Under the pieces are notes generated by a model. The model ran no database searches and had not been told where the DNA came from. It saw nothing but the letters and a program-made list of their open reading frames with translations. A program made the translations under genes and the position numbers. From Streptomyces sp. CG1 (GTDB lineage: Bacteria > Actinomycetota > Actinomycetes > Streptomycetales > Streptomycetaceae): 63,612 nt of DNA. This document shows, in pieces, positions 44,190 to 54,200 of the stretch (position 1 is its first letter; each line of letters begins with the position of its first letter). The stretch covers positions 1 through 63,612 of the forward strand of contig NZ_CP163519.1 of assembly GCF_041080625.1 (NCBI RefSeq), written 5' to 3'.

Positions 44190-44270
44190 CTTCGGCGCTT
44201 CAGAGTTACGGCGGTGGGAAGCCGAGCCAGAGTCCGATGAAATCCACCACCTCGAAGCGCCAAAGTCAGT
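44185..44270. repeat. 86-bp MITE-like element with 17-bp inverted ends
   Basis: ACTGACTTCGGCGCTTC at 44185-44201 and its inverted copy at 44254-44270 match at 16 of 17 positions. They bound an 86-base unit without coding capacity, right at the end of the T7SS locus. It may be a miniature transposable element, a solo IS relic or a large stem-loop terminator. I see no clear target duplication. Confidence 0.4.
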
Positions 44271-44325
44271 CTCAGCCCCTCGCTCACGACCGATGAGCGA
44301 GGAGCCGCCCCATTTCCCTGGTCCT

Positions 44326-44685
44326 CTACAGCAGGCCGGCGCGATTCGCCATCACGCGCAGCGCCTCGTCCAGCGCCTTCCGATGCTCCTCCGTCAACCC
44401 GGCCACGAACTCCTTGTCCAGGGTCCGCACCAAGGATGTGCGGCGGTCTAGCAGGCGTTCCCCCTCCTCGGTGAGTGTCAGTAGCTGCCGGCGGCGGTCC
44501 TGCGGATCCCGGACCCGCTGAATCGCGCCGAGAGCCTCCAGGTAGTCGGCCCGCGACACCATCAGGCTGGGCGCAACCCCCATCCGCACGGCCAGTCACG
44601 GCTGGGACGCCACGGCAGCAAGACTGAGCGCGGCCAACAGGCCGACGTGCTTGGGTTTGAGGCCCAGCCCCTCGTGCGCTGCGGC
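44326..44685 (-). pseudogene. MarR-family regulator remnant
   Basis: The C-terminal two thirds of a MarR repressor are readable: LGLKPKHVGLLAAL, then MGVAPSLMVSRADYLEALGAIQRVRDPQDRRRQLLTLTEEGERLL and a helical tail ending at 44326. A TGA interrupts the HTH region just before LAVRMGV, and the N-terminus is lost at about 44685, where a Ku fragment begins on the other strand. It is therefore doubly broken. Confidence 0.7.
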
Positions 44686-44689
44686 GCTC

Positions 44690-44903
44690 GCCCTTGACGG
44701 TCGACGTGCTCGAGGGCGAGGAGTTCACCGACCGGTACACCGAGGCGATCGCGCAGATCATCGAGGCCAAGCGCGAGGAGCAGCCGCTCCCCACGGTACC
44801 CGAGCCGGAGCAGCAGCCCAGGTCCTCGAAGCCGGCCAGGAAGACCGCAGCGAAGAAGACGGCCGCCAGGAAGTCGACGGGCCGCCACTCGCGCAGCGCC
44901 TGA
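44690..44903 (+). pseudogene. C-terminal fragment of a Ku-type DNA end-joining protein
   Basis: About 70 residues: GEEFTDRYTEAIAQIIEAKREE followed by a Lys/Ala-rich tail (PARKTAAKKTAARKST). This is the pattern of the C-terminus of bacterial Ku, which ends in a basic extension. The beta-barrel core is missing, cut at about 44690 against the MarR remnant. The junction of two unrelated truncated genes marks a recombination scar. The fragment is too short for certainty. Confidence 0.55.
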
Positions 44904-45104
44904 CCGCGCTGACGCTAGTCGAGAATGCCGAGGACGGTGTCCAGGCGGCAGCGAGGCAGGCCGGTACCTGGCACAGGATCGTGCCGGTGTTCCGTGGCAA
45001 GATCATCCGGGCACCCGCGGGTCGTCCAGTTCCAGCATCACCAGGTTGCCGCGGCTCTACGATGCCGGGCTGGCTTGTCGTGATCCCGTGCTGAAGCAAG
45101 GGTG

Positions 45105-46571
45105 TCACCTGGTTGGGTTTCCATCCGGGTGGTGGTCAATCCATGACAGTCCGACCATGTCCAGACGATGGCGCGTGCGTGTGACGGCTACATAGGCAAG
45201 ACGGGCCTCGCTGTCCTCGATGGGCCTGGGTCGGGGGCATCCGTTGTCGTCTCCTTGGTCACTGTCCTTCGGTGGGGTGAAGTCGTCGGCGATCCTCACG
45301 CAGGCCCATTCACGCCCCTTGGCCTTGTGTGCAGTCGAGACGGTCACCTCGGCTTGCTGTTCGGGAGCAAGTGCGGCCACGGCCCCGAGGATGGCGTCGG
45401 CGCCGTGCTTGTCGACGAGGTCGACCAGGGGCTGCAGTTCGCGTCCGGCGGGATCGTGGGCGGCGTAGTCCTGCAGTTCTCCCCAGGTCGGAAAGAGAAG
45501 GAGTTCGGGGTGGGTGGTACGGCGGCCTTCCTTCAGATCGCGGGCGGCCAGAGCGAGAGCCCTCAGACTGTCGCCTCCTCCGACCAAGGCGACCCGTTGT
45601 CCGTCGGCCATCAACGCCATGACCTGGGCCATGGCGCCGACGTTGGTGCGGCACAGGACAGCGTCGGGGCTGGTGACGGGGCCGATTTCGGTCGGCACGG
45701 CGGGGGTGCCGGTGAGCCGGATCGGGGCATCAGCCAGGTGCAGCCAGCGGTTGGCTTCTTCAGCGAGGCGGGGGCCGAAGCGGAAGGACTGGGACAGGCT
45801 CAGGTGGCTGCCGTCGAAGCCGGTCATGACGTCTTTGGCGCCGCGCCAGTGGTAGATGGCCTGGGCGGAGTCGCCGACCATGACGAGCTGGGTGTGGCTG
45901 CGCTGGTTGAGGAAGATCTGTTCGACGACGGGGTTGGTGTCCTGGGCCTCGTCCAGCAGCAGGAAGTCGGCGTTCAGTGTCGGCTGGGTGAGGGCCCAGA
46001 TTTTCAGGTAGTGGTCGTGGTCGAAGCGCACGGCGCCGTCGTCGGGATGCTGCAGGTCGCTCCAGGCCTTGCGGGCGAACGGCACGATGTGGGTGGCGAG
46101 TTCGCGGTGAAGGTCGTTGTCTTCCAGGCCGCGCAGCTTGGGCACGTGGTGGCAGGTGATCTTCTCGTCGGCACTGTGGCAGAAGCGGGTCACCGTGCGC
46201 AGGACGGCGTTGGACAGGGCGCGTTGGGAGACCTCGCGGTCGCCGATACGGACGGCTCTGGTCAGGCCGAGGGCTTGCCCGGTCTGCCAGGCGGGGCGGC
46301 GGGGCGCGTTCAGGCGGCTGGTGTAGCGGTGGCCGACGGCGGCGTAGGCCAGGGCGTGGGCGGTCTTGCACTGGACGGTGCTGGGGAAGCGGGCGCGTGC
46401 GTCCTGGGCGATGGCCCGGTTGTAGGCGAGGTAGCGGCCGCGGCGTTGGGTGGCGTGGGCGAGCAGGGCGAGGGTGGTGGTTTTGCCGGTGCCGGCGCCA
46501 GCTTGGAGGGCCAGGTGGTCGCCGGCGTGGAAGGCGTCGGCTGCTGCAGTCTGTTCGTCGGTGGGTCTCAT
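45105..46571 (-). CDS. UvrD/Rep-like superfamily I helicase
   Basis: 488 residues. Walker A is GAGTGKT (25-31), motif II LLLDEAQD, motif III VMVGDSAQAIYHWRGA, motif V VSTAHKAKGREW, motif VI VAVTRTRHRLD. It lacks the large 1B/2B insertions of UvrD and is short, like plasmid- and phage-borne relatives. ATG at 46571 overlaps the stop of the next upstream gene (ATGA). It is the third gene of a coupled set: DUF6083 protein, unknown protein, helicase. Confidence 0.88.
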   Translation of the reverse strand: MRPTDEQTAAADAFHAGDHLALQAGAGTGKTTTLALLAHATQRRGRYLAYNRAIAQDARARFPSTVQCKTAHALAYAAVGHRYTSRLNAPRRPAWQTGQALGLTRAVRIGDREVSQRALSNAVLRTVTRFCHSADEKITCHHVPKLRGLEDNDLHRELATHIVPFARKAWSDLQHPDDGAVRFDHDHYLKIWALTQPTLNADFLLLDEAQDTNPVVEQIFLNQRSHTQLVMVGDSAQAIYHWRGAKDVMTGFDGSHLSLSQSFRFGPRLAEEANRWLHLADAPIRLTGTPAVPTEIGPVTSPDAVLCRTNVGAMAQVMALMADGQRVALVGGGDSLRALALAARDLKEGRRTTHPELLLFPTWGELQDYAAHDPAGRELQPLVDLVDKHGADAILGAVAALAPEQQAEVTVSTAHKAKGREWACVRIADDFTPPKDSDQGDDNGCPRPRPIEDSEARLAYVAVTRTRHRLDMVGLSWIDHHPDGNPTR

Positions 46572-47044
46572 CGCGTCGGGCTTTCGGGGAGTTGGGTGAG
46601 TGCGTGTCCGACGGCGGACAGCAGGTAGGCGGGGCTGGTGTGGGCCAGCAGGTGGCGCACTGCCCGGTCGAGCCGGTCGGTCTCCTGGTCGGCGTGTTCG
46701 GCCAGGGCCCGGTACAGGGCCAGTTCCACGAAGCGCTCGGGTGTCTGGGCCGCACAGCGGGCATAGGTCTTGAGCGCGGCATATGTGGCAGGCGAGAAGG
46801 CGACGTTGAGCAGGATCTTGTGGTCTGCGTCGGGGTAGTGCGTGGTGATCACGTCGATGGGCAGCCGCGCCCTGAGTCGGCGGCGCAGTCGATGTGCGGC
46901 ACGATGAGAGGTTTTGGCGGGCACGAGAGCCATGAGGCGGGTGGTGTCGTGGTTGGCGGCGAGCGGTAGCACGCGAGCGGCATGGCGCAGGGCCGCCGGG
47001 GAAAGGGGGCGGGTGAGAGTGATCTCCAGGGCGTGGTGCGGCAT
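46568..47044 (-). CDS. Conserved unknown protein upstream of the UvrD-like helicase
   Basis: 158 residues, Arg- and Ala-rich, all-helical look, with LLNVAFSPATYAALKTYARCAAQTPERFVELALYRALAEHA in the middle, reminiscent of a ribbon-helix-helix or small DNA-binding fold. I do not recognise the family. ATG at 47044 is preferred with AGGGG five bases ahead; a GTG at 47050 overlapping the previous stop is possible. Coupling to the helicase suggests a joint role. Confidence 0.65.
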   Translation of the reverse strand: MPHHALEITLTRPLSPAALRHAARVLPLAANHDTTRLMALVPAKTSHRAAHRLRRRLRARLPIDVITTHYPDADHKILLNVAFSPATYAALKTYARCAAQTPERFVELALYRALAEHADQETDRLDRAVRHLLAHTSPAYLLSAVGHALTQLPESPTR

Positions 47045-47046
47045 GG

Positions 47047-47910
47047 TCACCCCTGCCTGTGCCAGCGTGCTGTGGGGTGCAGCAGGCGGGTGTGGATGTG
47101 GGCTGCGTGCAGGAGCGGGTCGAAGGGCTTCCAGACGGTCAGAGCCAGGTCCGCGGCTGCCGGTGCGCAGGCGTGGGCGGGGCAGCGTTGGGCGCGCCAG
47201 CGCAGCTGTTGTGCGTAGGGCAGGTGACTGAGGTCGTAGACCGTCATGAGGGCGTCAGGCAGGGTGAGCTGGCCGTGGCGGGGCGCGGTGGACAGCAGTA
47301 GCCAGCGTCCCTGGGGGTGTGCCGCGTCGAGGACGGTGTGGGTGCAGCGGCATCTGGTGCGGGTCTGGGCAACGCAGCGGATGCTTTCGATCGGGCCGTC
47401 ACCCAGGTAGCAGGTGAGCAGGATCCTGGCGACCGGGTCGGGCGGAGCAGCGTGAGTGCTGGGGGTTTGTGTGACGGTGGGGTGGGGTGCGGGGGTGAAG
47501 GTGCCGGCGTCGATGCAGCGTCTTGCGTGGAGGGCGAGTTGGCGGCGCAGGGAGTCGACGCGGGGGCTGCGCGTGTGGGACTGAGCGGAGCCGGGGCACA
47601 GGGCGGCGTGCGGGATGCGGCACCATCCGGTGCCGTCATCGTGCGGGTGGGCGATGCCGCTGCTGAGGTGCCAGCGACACGCCTCGGGCACATCCGCGGT
47701 GAGAAGTTCGGTGGGGTGCAGGGCGATGGGCCGGTCGTCGTGACGCTGGTACCAGTCGATGCGGTTGCCGCAGTGACGGCAGCGGCCGGTCTGTCCGGCG
47801 CGCAGCAGGCGGCTGGGGCTGTTCGCCGAGATCTGCAGGGAGCGGCGGGGAGGGATGGTGCGATGGCTGCCGTCCCAGTGACGGTCGGCGTGTGCGGGGT
47901 GGGGGCGCAT
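47047..47910 (-). CDS. DUF6083 zinc-ribbon protein
   Basis: 287 residues. The N-terminal block PSRLLRAGQTGRCRHCGNRIDWYQRHDDRPIALHP matches DUF6083, with a zinc-ribbon-like CxxC and further Cys/His pairs later (CRWHLSSGIAHPH, CRIPHAALC, CRCTH, CPAHAC). The family is common on Streptomyces plasmids and chromosome arms and has no known function. It is the first gene of the three-gene coupled set with the UvrD-like helicase. Confidence 0.75.
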   Translation of the reverse strand: MRPHPAHADRHWDGSHRTIPPRRSLQISANSPSRLLRAGQTGRCRHCGNRIDWYQRHDDRPIALHPTELLTADVPEACRWHLSSGIAHPHDDGTGWCRIPHAALCPGSAQSHTRSPRVDSLRRQLALHARRCIDAGTFTPAPHPTVTQTPSTHAAPPDPVARILLTCYLGDGPIESIRCVAQTRTRCRCTHTVLDAAHPQGRWLLLSTAPRHGQLTLPDALMTVYDLSHLPYAQQLRWRAQRCPAHACAPAAADLALTVWKPFDPLLHAAHIHTRLLHPTARWHRQG

Positions 47911-48085
47911 GGCGGCGACCGTGCCAGGTGCCGCGGCGGTGGATGGCGGCGGTTTCCGGGGAAGTCATGCGGACGGCTCAACGAGTGGGAACACACGCCC
48001 TATTGGTGGATCTGTTGTTCGAGATGGTCTCACCTGTGCGAGTGGTCTTCGTCGCGCGGCGGGGGCCGCATGCAGCCGTGCCTGG

Positions 48086-48349
48086 TCAGCGTTGTGATGT
48101 GCCGGGGAGGGGGTGGCCGTCACACAGGGAGGTGAGGAAGCGTTCGATGGGGACGTCGAAGGCGTGTGCCAGGGCGTGCCAGGTGGTGATGTTCCCGGTG
48201 GTGCGGCCGTGTTCGAGGTCGATGAGGGTGCGCCGGGCCAGGCCGCTGCGTTCGGCGAGTTCGTCGAAGGTCCATCCGCGCTCGCCCCTCAGCCGCGCGA
48301 GTTCGACGCGCAGGGCGATGAGGTTGGGGTCGGGCGGGAAGATCGTCAC
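48086..48349 (-). CDS. XRE-family HTH regulator
   Basis: 87 residues, essentially one HTH_3 domain: LIALRVELARLRGERGWTFDELAERSGLARRTLIDLEHGRTTGNITTWHALAHAFDV. GTG at 48349 is chosen because the conserved region starts there; an earlier start adds a poorly conserved tail. It is divergent from the next gene and reads toward the DUF6083 operon, so it may regulate either side. Confidence 0.8.
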   Translation of the reverse strand: MTIFPPDPNLIALRVELARLRGERGWTFDELAERSGLARRTLIDLEHGRTTGNITTWHALAHAFDVPIERFLTSLCDGHPLPGTSQR

Positions 48350-48525
48350 CCCACCATCCGACGGTGCAGCCCTCTGCCCTGTCAGTGCAGACTCCTGCAC
48401 TATTTGGCCGGTGGGTCACGGCGGTCGCGGCGCTGCACTACCGTGCGTCCACCCTGGTGCGCATGCCCGGCTGTTGCAGGCGTACCAGCCCCACGAGGCG
48501 AACGCGACAGGAGGACAGTCAGCCG

Positions 48526-49554
48526 ATGAGGCTCGCCGGCCCAGCCGTACGGCGGATCTGGACGGTGGAACTGCAGTCACGGGCCGGCAGACCCGGCCTC
48601 GTGTGCGCCCACTGCACCGCCCACACGTCCCAGCTGGACGCCGCCTCCGCGCGGTCCGCCGCCCTGGCCCACCTCGCCCGCCATGCCCGCACCGACGTGC
48701 TGCCAGGACACCTGCGGACCTGCCAGTGCCGGGAACGAGGGTGCTCATGGCATCCGCGTCACCGCGGCTGCGCCGGCCCCGTCCTGCTCGCTCTCACCCG
48801 CGACCGCAGCGGCCGCACCTGGCGGCTGACCGATGCCTGCGCCGCCTGCGCGGCAGCGACCAGCCACACCGCCATCGTGCCGGACACGGTCCTTGCCCCA
48901 GACCGGTCACGGCCTTCCAGGTACTCGCCGGCCCCAGCATCCGTCAGGCCGAAGTCGACAGCATCCGATGAGCGGCTGCGCGTACGGGAGATGCTCACCT
49001 ACCTGGCAACCGCACTCCCCCGGTTCACCTCCCCCGCCGCCCGGCTGCTCGCCCTGCAATGCGCCCTGCGCGCCGACACCCGCGGACATCTGCGGGTGCC
49101 GCACGGCCTGCTGCGGGGCATGCGGCTGCTCGGGCGCACCGAACTGTGGCAGGAGCTGGCCCAGGCTCACTGGCTCTATCTGCCCGACCTCAAGCCGACG
49201 CCGGTTGAGGTGCAACTGCGTGATGCCGCACTCCTGGGCCAAACACCCGGTCGCCGCAGGCGGAGCCACGCCGCTCACTGGGCCCTGCACCCCGCACCGT
49301 TGGCCTCGCCGGCCACCGCGCCGCCGGCCGTACGACTGGCTGCACTGGTGCTCGCCGCTCACACCACTCCTCATGACCGCCACAGTGTCGACATGGACAT
49401 CCTCGGCCGCCTGTGCGGACACTCCCCCGAGCAGACCACCGAACTCCTCGACCAACTCGTGCGTACCCACGCGCTGTCCACCTGGCACTACAACCAGCAC
49501 TCCGGCGAAGTCCTCTGGAAACCGCCCCGCCAGCACGCACCGACCGCCCCATAG
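48526..49554 (+). CDS. Conserved unknown protein with Cys-rich N-terminus and winged-helix-like C-terminus
   Basis: 342 residues. The N-terminal half has spaced Cys/His pairs (CAHCTAH, CQCRERGCSWHPRHRGC, CAAC) that look zinc-binding. The C-terminal half (LAALVLAAHTTPHDRHSVDMDILGRLCGHSPEQTTELLDQLVRTHALSTWHYN) has a winged-helix look. I do not know the family; it fits a plasmid DNA-binding protein. ATG at 48526 has AGGAGG about 11 bases upstream. A longer in-frame start near 48364 is less likely. Confidence 0.65.
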   Translation: MRLAGPAVRRIWTVELQSRAGRPGLVCAHCTAHTSQLDAASARSAALAHLARHARTDVLPGHLRTCQCRERGCSWHPRHRGCAGPVLLALTRDRSGRTWRLTDACAACAAATSHTAIVPDTVLAPDRSRPSRYSPAPASVRPKSTASDERLRVREMLTYLATALPRFTSPAARLLALQCALRADTRGHLRVPHGLLRGMRLLGRTELWQELAQAHWLYLPDLKPTPVEVQLRDAALLGQTPGRRRRSHAAHWALHPAPLASPATAPPAVRLAALVLAAHTTPHDRHSVDMDILGRLCGHSPEQTTELLDQLVRTHALSTWHYNQHSGEVLWKPPRQHAPTAP

Positions 49555-49781
49555 GCACCCCTGGACGGCCCTGTGTGCCGATCCCTGGAACCCAGACCCG
49601 AGCAGAAGACACCACTCAAGAGCGACAGCAGACTCCACTCGCCCGTACCATCTGCGCACTGGGCTACCCGCAGGACTGCCGCTGGCGTCCTCTCGACTCC
49701 GGGCCAAGGGACATGTGCTTGGCCCTCAACGCTGCACATCCTGCGCATCGGCCCAGAAACCTGAAAGGCAGGAACAATCTC

Positions 49782-50417
49782 ATGCCCGAGACCGCCGTCG
49801 TCAGCACTGAACTGACATCGCAGTACGCCACCCAGCTGACCAACGACATCGACCGCAACGCCAAAGAGCAGGAACGCATCAGCGCAGAAATCACCGACTT
49901 GCAGCAGAAGTTGACCACGCTGCAGCACGACCACACCGCGCTGGTGAACATGCGCCACGCTCTCGGTGTGCAGTCGGCCACCACCGGGCCCGCGGCCACG
50001 CCCCGCAGCCCCGCCGTACCTGCCGTAGGGAAGAAGACGGCCGGCCAGCAGGACACCAAGGAACGGGCAGGAGCCAAGAGGGGCACCGCTTCGCCTGCCC
50101 GCGCCGCAGCCAAGACGGCCAAGGCCTCCGCAGGCAAGGCTGGTAAGACGGATCAGCCCACACTGGTCGAACTCGTCCGCCGCCACCTCACCCGCCTCGG
50201 CGAACCGCGCTCCGCCGCGGAGATCGCCACGGCGCTCGGCCAGGCCCACCCGGAACGCGGCATCAAGACCACCGTCGTGCGCACCACCCTCGAAGGGCTC
50301 GTGGCCAAGAACCACGCCCAGCGCACCAAGCAGGGCTCCTCCGTCTTCTACACCGCCCCCGAAACGGCCGAGCAGACGGCGCCCCAGGGCGAAGCCCAGG
50401 CCGAGCAAGCCGAATAA
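49782..50417 (+). CDS. Coiled-coil / winged-helix DNA-binding-like protein
   Basis: 211 residues. An N-terminal coiled coil (about 10-60) leads to a Lys/Ala-rich basic linker (about 75-125, like histone tails) and a C-terminal winged-helix-like domain (VELVRRHLTRLGEPRSAAEIATALGQAHPERGIKTTVVRTTLEGLVAK). The tail is acidic. ATG at 49782 has GAAAGGCAGGA ahead. The layout suggests a nucleoid-associated or silencing-type protein. I have no family name. Confidence 0.68.
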   Translation: MPETAVVSTELTSQYATQLTNDIDRNAKEQERISAEITDLQQKLTTLQHDHTALVNMRHALGVQSATTGPAATPRSPAVPAVGKKTAGQQDTKERAGAKRGTASPARAAAKTAKASAGKAGKTDQPTLVELVRRHLTRLGEPRSAAEIATALGQAHPERGIKTTVVRTTLEGLVAKNHAQRTKQGSSVFYTAPETAEQTAPQGEAQAEQAE

Positions 50418-50706
50418 CACCGCCGGGCAGCACCACACTGCGGCAGCTGCTTCGACGTACTCACTGCTGCACACCTCGGACCGACCAAGCGCCCGCGGGT
50501 GGGGACCCTCAACCTCCCAGGCGGCCCGCCCTGGCGACATGCGCGACCGCGCGGCCGGTGGTGCGGACTTCGCGGACGGCCCGCTCGCGGAGCTCGTCCG
50601 GGTATTTACGTGGTACTGGCACTGCTCGTGGTAGCCAGGATCATATGCCTGGCCTCACTCCACGAAACCGGGGTCAGCTCAGTACCGCGGAAGTCCGGTC
50701 AGTTGG

Positions 50707-51159
50707 TCAGCGGTACAGAACGACAAGGGATGCAAGGAGAAGTGCGGCTGCTGCGGAGAGTCCCAGGATCCTGTAGCGGCTCCACGCGGCCAGCGCGAGG
50801 AACGATGCCCACGCTCCGCCCGTGATGGTGGCAGCCCACCAGCCGGCGCTCGTCTGCGCGGCGGCGAGAGGGATCGGAGCCAGCAGGAGCGTCGGCGGGA
50901 TGACCGCGAGCCGCGGCCTGATGTTCAACTGCCTGTAGACGATGATCAGAGAGATCAGTGCCGTCGCGAACGTGAGGGGGATGACGGCCACATCCCACCA
51001 GGTGAAGCAGAGGCCGTCTGTCGTCTCGCATGCCTGGTTACTGTGATGCTTGACCCAGGAGAAGAAGCGGCAGGCACCGTAGGCCAGCACCGCGCCGGTG
51101 ACAGCCGCTCCGGCTACGCGCGGCACGATGGGCCTGGACTCTACGTTGGGCGTGTTCAT
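50707..51159 (-). CDS. Small membrane protein, four spans
   Basis: 150 residues with four clear hydrophobic segments (about 15-35, 55-75, 85-103, 108-148) and a short loop with two Cys (CETTDGLCF) between the first and second. No family recognised. It lies upstream of, and in the same direction as, nothing coupled; a strong terminator of the neighbouring gene precedes it. Confidence 0.65.
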   Translation of the reverse strand: MNTPNVESRPIVPRVAGAAVTGAVLAYGACRFFSWVKHHSNQACETTDGLCFTWWDVAVIPLTFATALISLIIVYRQLNIRPRLAVIPPTLLLAPIPLAAAQTSAGWWAATITGGAWASFLALAAWSRYRILGLSAAAALLLASLVVLYR

Positions 51160-51183
51160 GCCTACAGACTTTCGTAAACGGTG

Positions 51184-51219
51184 GCTGGGGGCCTGAGTAG
51201 GAATACTCAGGCCCCCAGC
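51184..51219 (-). terminator. Terminator after the SGNH hydrolase gene, 16-bp stem
   Basis: A perfect 16-bp inverted repeat with a GGAA loop lies just after the stop codon at 51231 on the minus strand. It separates the large secreted hydrolase from the small membrane protein gene. Confidence 0.75.
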
Positions 51220-51230
51220 TCAGTCATCTG

Positions 51231-54200
51231 TCACTTCCCCTGGAGGGTCTGCTCCAGGGCGTCCGCGTAGAGACGGGCTCCTGCGGGCTTGGGGTGGAAG
51301 GACTGCATGGACGGCGCCGGTGCGTCGTTGTCCGCCTGCTCCCGTCCGGTCTCCACGATGCCGTGGATGCTCTCAGGATTTCCGCAGACGCCCTTGCCGT
51401 CGAACTCGTCCCGCGGGTCGGAGAAGACCGCCCACGATCCGGCGTCCTGGGTGGCTCCCTTCATCTCGGTTGCGAGCATGTCGGCCACACTGCGTATCCA
51501 GTCGTTTTCGACGTCCTCGTAAGCACCGGGGAGGCAGCTGTGGTCCTTCTCCACCAAGCGCGGGTAGCCCATGAGGACAACCTTCGCATACGGTGCCTTG
51601 GCATGGATGGCGTTGAGGGTTTTCGCGATCTGGGGTCGGACCGCGTCGTGCAGCCACTTCGGCGCCCAATCCTTCAAGGCACCAGTCGTACCGCTCGTCT
51701 TGTCGCCGGTAGCGGGATCGATGTTGCCCAACTCCGCATACGGGCACGTGGTCGTAGCCGGGACCGGGATGTCAATGCACTTCGCCATGATGTCGGAGAA
51801 GCGGGCATCGTTGCCGCCGATCGACATCGTCACCAGGGTGGTGTTGTCGTCGAGGTAGCCGGCCTGGATCTGAGGTACCTCGTCGGATCCCTGCTGTTTG
51901 TCGAGGACGTTGTAGGTGCGCGCCCCGGAGCAGGCTACGAAGTGGTAGTCCATCTGCGGATCGAAGCTGTCGGCCATGGATCCTATCGACTTGCTGTAGC
52001 CAGGCAGGGTCGCCTGCCGCGACCATGCCAGCTTGGAACGGTGGCACTTGTCGATCAGGTTGTCGTTCAGCTTGTCGTAGTGGTCGGTCTCCCGGTACAA
52101 ATCGGCGCCACCAGGGGCGGTGGCTCCTTCGCCCGACGAGTATGAGTCCCCCATAGCCACCACGAAGTTCGCCGGCTTGGACGCGAGGGGCTGGAAGGCG
52201 ACGGCGCCCCAGGCGATGTCCTCGTCGGCCGTTCCGTCGGCCGTCGCGTTCGACAGCTCGACCTGCGGAGTGCCGGTGAAGTGGAACACGCCGAGGCTGA
52301 CCCATCCGCCCGCACGCTGGAGCACGACCCGCTTGGCACTCTTGCTGTCGGAGCCGTGGACGACGTAGGCGGCCTGCCGGCTCTGGGCGCCGGTGTCAGG
52401 CAGGTGGACCAGGACGCGTGCCCAGCTGAGGTTCTGGCCGAGGGTCCAGGTGCCGTCGATGGTCATGTAGCCGCCGTCACCGCCGAAGTGGTCGGCGTTG
52501 CGGGTGCGGGTGTACCAGTAGTGGCCGCCGTAGCCGCCGCCCACCGAGTGCAGGTCCGCCTTCGCCTCGTAGCGCCCCTCGGTGCCGGGGTTGAACGAGA
52601 ACTGGAAACTTCCCGCGGACGAGATGGACCCGCAGTCGCTCCAGGTCGGCGTCCCGTCCGGGACCGAGGCGACCACCTTGGAGCCGTCCGGGGCACCTGA
52701 GCACACCGGCGTACCGGTCTGGAGGCGGTAGCCGCGCCCCGGTTCCTGCACCAGCGCCTGGTACTTGATGTTCTCGTGCCCGCAGCTGGTGGCGCAGTCG
52801 GCCTTCCAGGTCACGTTGGGCTGGTTCCACCAGTACTGCGCGTAGCACTCGGCGTCCGGGCACTTCGGCGGCGTGCTGGTGTCGCAGTTGTTCTTGGAGT
52901 TGCAGAACGCGTCCAGCGGCGGCTGTACGGCGGTGCGCTGGGCGACCAGGGTCCACCATGCGGGCCGGAAGCCGGCCGAGGAGAAGCCGGACTCGCCGGG
53001 CCAGTCCTGGCGGCCGGAGGTGGCGTAGGAGAAGCCGGTGTCCTGGGACCAGGCGGCCCAGCCCATCACCTTCTCCTCGTACGGCCAGTCCTGCGGATGG
53101 GCCGCGTCCTTGTTCGCCGCCGGTCCGTCCACGTCGGTGTTCATGAACGGATGGCCCCAGCCCTTGGCGTAGATCGGGTTGGCCGGGTTGTTGTACCAGC
53201 CCAGGCCCCAGTGCCCGGAGTGCTGGCCGGCCTGCGACGGAGGGTTGAAGCCGAGGTTGTAGTTCCACACGGCGGTGAACCAGTTCTCCACCCTGGACGA
53301 GTCGTCGTTGTTGACGGTGATCTTCTGGCCGTCCTGGTGGACCTCGTTCCACTTGTCGGCGAGGATCTTCAGAGAGGCCGCGACGTTCGTCGCGTAGTCG
53401 ATCGCGACGAGCTTCTGCAGGCCGGGTGACAGGCTGGTCTCACCCGGCTTCTCATGACCGGCCAGCCGCATACCGTCGGTCACCTGGCCGACGCCGTAGC
53501 CGCAGTCGGACTTGTCCCAGTTGATCTGCCAGTAGGCGGCCGGGTCGCTGGGCTCGGCCTTGTGGCCGTAGTAGCCGTCGACTGCAGCCAGCGGATTGCC
53601 CATCTGCCCGGGGATCGACCCGCCCTCGGCCTGCCACAGGTTGGACTCCTGGGCCATGATGCCGAGGACCACGTTGGCCGGGATCCTGCCGCCCCCGGCG
53701 AGTTGGGGCAGGGGGAACAGCGACTGCGGGTCGACGGTGCCGAGGCCCGCCTGGGCACGGTATCCGCCCTGGCGGATGTAGCTGGCGCTCAGATCACCGC
53801 GTACGGCCATGTCGACGGCCCACTCGACCTGGTTCGACGTCGGCTGCAGTGCCTGGACGTTGACGTCGTTGCGGGACACGGCGCACCAACGGTCGTCATC
53901 GGTCGGTGGGCTCACCGTCATACCGGCCGCCTTCAGGGAAGGCTTGGGCCGGGTGTGCGTTGCAGTGGCGGTGGCGAGGACCGGGGAGGGATCGTTGCCC
54001 GAGCCGTCGCCGGCGTCCTGCTGCACGCTCTGCGTCAGCCTGGTTCCGGTGGTGGTGGCGGTGCTGGTGACCGTCAGGGGCTCGTCGCCGGCGGCGCCCG
54101 GCGTTGCCGTGCGTGGGGCGGGCTCCTCGGACTTCGTGAAGCCCTTGCCCACGTTCTTGATGTGCGTCAGGCCGGCGCGCACACCGGGGGCGAGGACCGG

